Assembly: GCA_020430865.1 (NCBI GenBank)
Contig: JAGQIY010001232.1
Coordinates: 1 to 9,844, forward strand
DNA length: 9,844 bases
Direction: 5' to 3'
Origin: Myxococcales bacterium
GTDB lineage: Bacteria > Myxococcota > Polyangia > Polyangiales > Polyangiaceae
Of this stretch, positions 6,174 through 9,844 are shown one piece after another (positions within the stretch are counted from its first letter, which is position 1; the number at the start of each line of letters is the position of its first letter). A program made the position numbers and the translations under genes. The notes below the pieces were generated by a model. The model was not told where the DNA came from and made no database searches. It worked only from the letters and a program-made list of their open reading frames with translations.

Positions 6174-6760
6174 GCGAGCAGGAAACGGAGCGCACCGAGG
6201 GTGAGCCCCACAACGAATCCACCGGGAAAAAGAAGCTCAACCTCTGGCCCCTGATGCCGGTCGCCCTGCTCGGGCTGGTGATCGCCTCTCAGGTGGTGCT
6301 GGTGTCCAGCGCCTTGAAGGACGGCGGCGCGGCGGTCGAGGAGGACTATTACAAGAAGGCCATCGACTGGGACTCGCACATGGCCCAGGAGCGCGTGAAT
6401 CAGCAGCTCGGCTGGAAGATCAAGCTGGATGTCAAGCCGACGAGCGGGCGCGAGGTGGACCTGCACGTGCTGGTTCTCGACAAGAAGGGCGCGCTCGTCT
6501 CCGACGCCGACGTCGACGTCGTCGCGTTCCCCAACGCCAAGAGCGATCACCGCTTCAAGCAGCCGATGCAGCGTGAAGGTGGCAGCTACGTCATTCGCAT
6601 GCCGGTGTCCCGCAGCGGCCTCTGGGAGTTCCGCTTCCAGGTGACGCGAGGTGAGCAGAAGTTCACTGCCATCGAGCGCAAGGACATCCTGAGCGCCATC
6701 GGTTGTTTCGACTGCAAGTCCAAGTCGGGCCCAACCCTCGGCATGGTTCTCCCTCGCTGA
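6170..6760 (+). CDS. ccoH: cbb3 oxidase assembly protein CcoH/FixH-like
   Basis: A 196-residue protein with a charged cytoplasmic N-terminus, one membrane helix (about 25-47, LWPLMPVALLGLVIASQVV) and a periplasmic beta-rich domain. EEDYYKKAIDWD (57-68) just behind the helix is the FixH signature. CcoH stays attached to the oxidase and is required for its assembly and stability. The C-terminal end carries a CFDC (Cys179-Cys182) followed by KSKSGP, which I do not know as a standard FixH feature. It could bind a metal or form a disulfide. GGGAGG (6158-6163) lies 6 bases before the ATG, which overlaps the ccoG stop (ATGA). The identity is clear from motif and position; the role of the cysteines is open. 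Confidence 0.9.
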   Translation: MSEQETERTEGEPHNESTGKKKLNLWPLMPVALLGLVIASQVVLVSSALKDGGAAVEEDYYKKAIDWDSHMAQERVNQQLGWKIKLDVKPTSGREVDLHVLVLDKKGALVSDADVDVVAFPNAKSDHRFKQPMQREGGSYVIRMPVSRSGLWEFRFQVTRGEQKFTAIERKDILSAIGCFDCKSKSGPTLGMVLPR

Positions 6761-6770
6761 AGGCACACTC

Positions 6771-6778
6771 GAGGAGGT
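6771..6778 (+). promoter_or_regulatory. Shine-Dalgarno fixing a GTG start
   Basis: GAGGAGGT lies 6 bases before GTG 6785 and is nearly a full match. No ATG in that frame is nearby with equal support, so GTG is the start of the next gene. Confidence 0.8.
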
Positions 6779-6784
6779 ACTGAA

Positions 6785-7561
6785 GTGCTCCACGTCTTGC
6801 TCTCGGTCGTCGCGGCCAGCTTGCTCGGTAGCCTGCATTGCGCAGGCATGTGCGGCGGTTTCGTGGCCTTCTACGCTGGAGGGGATACTTCCGAGCGGCA
6901 ACGGAGCGTGGCTCACGTCGCGTACAACCTGGGTCGCCTGTTGACGTACTCCATCGTGGGGGCGTTCGCTGGTTTGCTCGGTTCCGTGACCAACGTCGCG
7001 AGCACCGCCCTTGGATTCGGGCGCATCGCCGCCGTCGTCGCTGGCCTGGTGATGCTGGCGTGGGGCGGAGTCTTGCTGTTCAACGTTGCCGGAGTGCGCT
7101 TCCCCAAGTCGAAGCTCCTCGGGCGTCTCCCCGAGGGGCTCAGCCGTCGCCTGAGCCAGATCGCCACGTCGGCTCGCAGCAAGCCGCCGACGGTGCGCGC
7201 CTTCGTGCTCGGCTTCTCATCGACCTTGCTGCCTTGCGGCTGGTTGTACGCGTTCGCGGTCGCCGCGGCGGGGACGGCTTCGCCGCTCTGGGGGGCGCTG
7301 GTGATGGTCGCGTTCTGGTCCGGGACGCTCCCGGTGATGCTCGGCCTCGGAGTCGGAGTGCAGAGGCTCGGTCAGCGCCTCCGTCGGCACATCCCGGCGC
7401 TCTCGGCGGCGCTGCTCGTGATCATCGGCACAGCGTCGGTGCTGGGCCGCCTACGTCTGGACGAGGTCGTGCGCACGGCCACGATGCAGATGGACCAGAA
7501 GGCCCGGCTGGGCGCCACGGCGCCCGAGGGCGAGGCGCCGTGTTGCCATCATGACGACTGA
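6785..7561 (+). CDS. TauE/SafE-family (DsbD_2/UreH-like) membrane protein of cbb3 operon
   Basis: A 258-residue membrane protein with about six helices. It matches the family annotated as sulfite exporter TauE/SafE or cytochrome biogenesis DsbD_2/UreH-like, which commonly lies beside ccoGHI. Key features are HCAGMCGGF (18-26) in the first helix, HVAYNLGRLLTY (44-55) and LPCGW with Cys151 in a later helix. The intramembrane cysteines Cys19, Cys23 and Cys151 recall the DsbD/CcdA and copper-handling relatives, so thiol-electron or copper transport fits better than sulfite export. Both are inference. The protein ends in CCHHDD (253-258), a likely metal-binding tail. GTG start; the gene overlaps ccoI by 11 bases, and the codons of the metal tail contain the ccoI ATG. 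The exact function is not established. Confidence 0.85.
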   Translation: MLHVLLSVVAASLLGSLHCAGMCGGFVAFYAGGDTSERQRSVAHVAYNLGRLLTYSIVGAFAGLLGSVTNVASTALGFGRIAAVVAGLVMLAWGGVLLFNVAGVRFPKSKLLGRLPEGLSRRLSQIATSARSKPPTVRAFVLGFSSTLLPCGWLYAFAVAAAGTASPLWGALVMVAFWSGTLPVMLGLGVGVQRLGQRLRRHIPALSAALLVIIGTASVLGRLRLDEVVRTATMQMDQKARLGATAPEGEAPCCHHDD

Positions 7562-9844
7562 TGCGCGACCATACCTCGATCGGGGAGCAGCGGCTTGCCC
7601 CGCGGAAGCGACGCTCTGCGCGCACTGCGGCCTGGTCGTCCCTGCGGGCCTGATCGATCCCGAGCGCGAGCAGCAGTTCTGCTGTCATGGCTGCCGCACG
7701 GTGTACGACGTGCTGCACCAGAATGGTCTCACCGCCTACTACGACTACCGTCGCGCGGATGGTTCGAGCGTCGGGCCTGCGCTGGCCAGCGGGCGTTCCT
7801 ATGCCCACTTCGACGAGGCGAAGTTCCACGAGCTGTACGTGCGATCCGAGCCCGATGGTAGCCACAGCGTGCGTTTCCTGCTCGAGGGCGTGCACTGCGC
7901 GGCCTGCGTTTGGTTGGTGGAGAAGCTGCCCCGCATGGTGCCTGGCGTCTTCGAGTCACGCCTCGATCTCGGCAAGAGCATGGTGGCGCTACGCTGGGAC
8001 GCCGGGCAGGTGACGCTTTCGCAGATCGCAGAAGCGATCGATCGCCTCGGCTACCCACCGCATCCACCACAGGCCGACCAGCGCGCAGAACTCGACAAGA
8101 AGGAGGACCGGAAGCTCCTGATCCGCATCGCCGTCGCCGGCGCGTGCGCGGGCAACGTGATGTTGATGGCTGCGGCCCTCTACGGAGGCCTCTTCCAGGG
8201 CATGGCGGCGGAGTATGAGGCGCTGTTCCGCTGGCTCAGCTTCCTGCTGACGCTGCCAGCCGTGCTGTGGGCCGCGTCGCTGTTCTACAAGGGCGCGTTC
8301 TACGCCTTGCGTGCCCGTGCGCCACACATGGACTTGCCGATCAGCATCGGCATCTTCACGGGCTTCGGCTGGGGCGCCTACAACACCCTGCGCGGAACCG
8401 GAGAGATCTACTTCGACTCCGTCACGGCCTTGATCTTCTTGCTGTTGATCGGGCGTTGGGTTCAGCGCCGACACCAGCGTCGCGCCACACGCGCCGCCGA
8501 GTTGCTCTATGCAATGGCTCCTGCTTCCGCGCGGCTCGTCGAAGGAACGCTAGGCGAAGACGGCGCCCTGCCTTCCGACCTCCGGGTGCGCGAGGTGCCG
8601 CTGGAGGCGCTCGAGCTAGGTTCTCTGGTGGAGGTGCGCGCTGGAGACCGTGTGCCGGTCGATGGCCTGGTCGTCGACGGCGCTTCGGAGGTCGATCGCG
8701 CGTGGTTGACTGGTGAGTCGCGCCCGGAGCTGGTCGAGCTTGGCGCCGTGGTTCACGCGGGCACCGTGAACGTCTCCTCGCGGCTCATCGTGAAGGCCGA
8801 GCGCACCGGACATGCGACGCGCATGGGCCAGCTGATGGAGCGCGTCGAAGAGGCCCAGAGCCGTCGTGCGCCCATCGTGCTCCTCGCGGATCGCTGGTCC
8901 GGCTTCTTCGTGGCTGCGGTGCTGGTGCTGGCGAGCGTGACGCTACTGGCCTGGTGGGCCCACGGCCCGACCCAGGCGATCGAACACGCGGTCGCGCTGC
9001 TGATCGTGACCTGTCCGTGCGCGCTCGGCATGGCGACCCCGCTGGCGGTCGGAGCGGCGCTCGGGCGTGCGGCGCAGAGCGGCTTGTTGATCAAGGGCGG
9101 TGACGTGCTCGAGCGGCTTCAGCGTCCAGGGCGAGTCGTCTTCGACAAGACGGGCACGCTCACGCTGGGCAAGCTGATGCTGGAAGAGGTACGAGGAGAC
9201 GAGCGCTATTTGCCCTGGGTGCTCGCGCTGGAGCGCCAGTCGGCGCACGTCATCGCTCGTGCGCTGGTCGCGGGGCTCGAAGCTCGCCTCACCCCCGAAC
9301 AGCTCGAAGAGGCCCGTCGCGTCGCCGAGGTGCGCGCCAAGGAGCGCCTGGGCGCTGGTCTGTTCGCCGAGATCGACGGCCACGAGGTGCGGGTCGGCAA
9401 TCTCAGCGGCGCAGGTTTCCTCGCGGAATGGGCGACACGAAGCGCCGAGGAACTGGCCAGACGAGGTCACACACCCGTCATGGTGAGCGTCGATGGTCGC
9501 GTCGAGCTGGTGCTCGGGCTCGGCGACCCGCTGCGCCCGGACGCCACTGCGACTCTGAAGCGTCTCGCGGAGTCTGGTTATGAGCTCGCGGTGCTCTCCG
9601 GCGACCACCCGGCGACCGTGGAGGCGCTGGTGCAGCAAACCGGCGTGGACTTCGCCATCGCGCAGGGTGGAGTCACCCCCGAGCAGAAGCTCGAGCTCGT
9701 CGAGGAGTGGGGCAAGCAGCAGCCGGTGGTGATGGTCGGAGACGGTGTGAACGATGCTGCCGCGCTGTCTGCTGCGAGCGTTGGTGTCGCGGTTCATGGC
9801 GGCGCCGAGGCCAGCTTGCAGGCGGCGGACGTCTTCGCCACGCG
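7551..9844 (+). CDS. ccoI: Copper-transporting P1B-ATPase CcoI/FixI, 3' end missing
   Basis: 764 residues are visible and the frame is open to the window end. CcoI exports Cu(I) across the inner membrane for the CuB site of cbb3 oxidase. The N-terminus has the CcoI-type Cys domain: Cys16, CAHC (23-26) and FCCHGC (43-48). A heavy-metal domain with CAACVW (116-121) follows. Membrane helices lie near 189-213, 222-250, 259-277, 287-305, 450-472 and 478-506. Core motifs are TGES (387-390), CPC (488-490), DKTGT (532-536), GAGLFAE and GDGVND (730-735). GVAVHGGAEAS near the end is typical of CcoI. The N-domain His-Pro is His566-Val567 here. The last helices and stop lie outside. The ATG at 7551 is inside the preceding gene and has only a weak Shine-Dalgarno, so coupling is likely. 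Confidence 0.95.
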   Translation, partial: MTTDARPYLDRGAAACPAEATLCAHCGLVVPAGLIDPEREQQFCCHGCRTVYDVLHQNGLTAYYDYRRADGSSVGPALASGRSYAHFDEAKFHELYVRSEPDGSHSVRFLLEGVHCAACVWLVEKLPRMVPGVFESRLDLGKSMVALRWDAGQVTLSQIAEAIDRLGYPPHPPQADQRAELDKKEDRKLLIRIAVAGACAGNVMLMAAALYGGLFQGMAAEYEALFRWLSFLLTLPAVLWAASLFYKGAFYALRARAPHMDLPISIGIFTGFGWGAYNTLRGTGEIYFDSVTALIFLLLIGRWVQRRHQRRATRAAELLYAMAPASARLVEGTLGEDGALPSDLRVREVPLEALELGSLVEVRAGDRVPVDGLVVDGASEVDRAWLTGESRPELVELGAVVHAGTVNVSSRLIVKAERTGHATRMGQLMERVEEAQSRRAPIVLLADRWSGFFVAAVLVLASVTLLAWWAHGPTQAIEHAVALLIVTCPCALGMATPLAVGAALGRAAQSGLLIKGGDVLERLQRPGRVVFDKTGTLTLGKLMLEEVRGDERYLPWVLALERQSAHVIARALVAGLEARLTPEQLEEARRVAEVRAKERLGAGLFAEIDGHEVRVGNLSGAGFLAEWATRSAEELARRGHTPVMVSVDGRVELVLGLGDPLRPDATATLKRLAESGYELAVLSGDHPATVEALVQQTGVDFAIAQGGVTPEQKLELVEEWGKQQPVVMVGDGVNDAAALSAASVGVAVHGGAEASLQAADVFAT

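Noticed and set aside
1..9844. CRISPR arrays, tRNA/rRNA genes, insertion sequences, toxin-antitoxin or defence genes
   Set aside because: I looked for repeat-spacer patterns, tRNA-like cloverleaf sequence, transposase motifs and small paired genes and saw none.

Overview
The window is GC-rich, densely coding Gram-negative DNA with every recognisable gene on the + strand. The best guess for the host is a myxobacterium-like (Myxococcota, former deltaproteobacterial) species. This rests on base composition, an unusual cbb3 oxidase layout (fused CcoN-CcoO, one-haem CcoP) and a soluble-stress neighbourhood. It is an inference; no rRNA or other taxonomic marker is present.

Region 1 (1-1066) is the end of one transcription unit. 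It holds the C-terminus of a membrane fatty-acid (acyl-CoA/acyl-lipid) desaturase, a short HPF/RaiA-type ribosome hibernation factor and an OsmC/Ohr-family hydroperoxide reductase. The three genes overlap end to start, and a strong intrinsic terminator closes the unit.

Region 2 (1067-1565) is a roughly 500-base spacer without a credible gene. It carries a cluster of dyad-symmetric sites and short degenerate direct repeats. It is presumably the control region of the downstream operon, but no convincing promoter can be named from reading alone.

Region 3 (1566-9844, running off the window) is a compact operon for a high-affinity cbb3-type (haem-copper, class C) cytochrome c oxidase and its copper/assembly machinery. 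The order is ccoNO (fused), ccoQ, ccoP, ccoG, ccoH, a TauE/SafE-DsbD_2-like membrane protein, and ccoI (3' end cut off). Gaps range from +24 bases to an 11-base overlap, so the genes are probably co-transcribed and translationally coupled. CcoNO holds the haem b/b3-CuB site and the first haem c. CcoP supplies another haem c, and CcoQ is a small membrane accessory. CcoG is an iron-sulfur cupric reductase. CcoI is a P1B copper ATPase that supplies CuB copper, and CcoH is a membrane assembly factor. The membrane protein between ccoH and ccoI ends in Cys-Cys-His-His-Asp-Asp and is a plausible extra copper-handling component.

I see no wholly new system. The novelty is in variations on the cbb3 theme: the fusion, the one-haem CcoP with a 33-base tandem-repeat tail, cysteine motifs in CcoH and the TauE-like protein that suggest metal handling, a His-Val in place of the His-Pro signature of CcoI, and the structured spacer.
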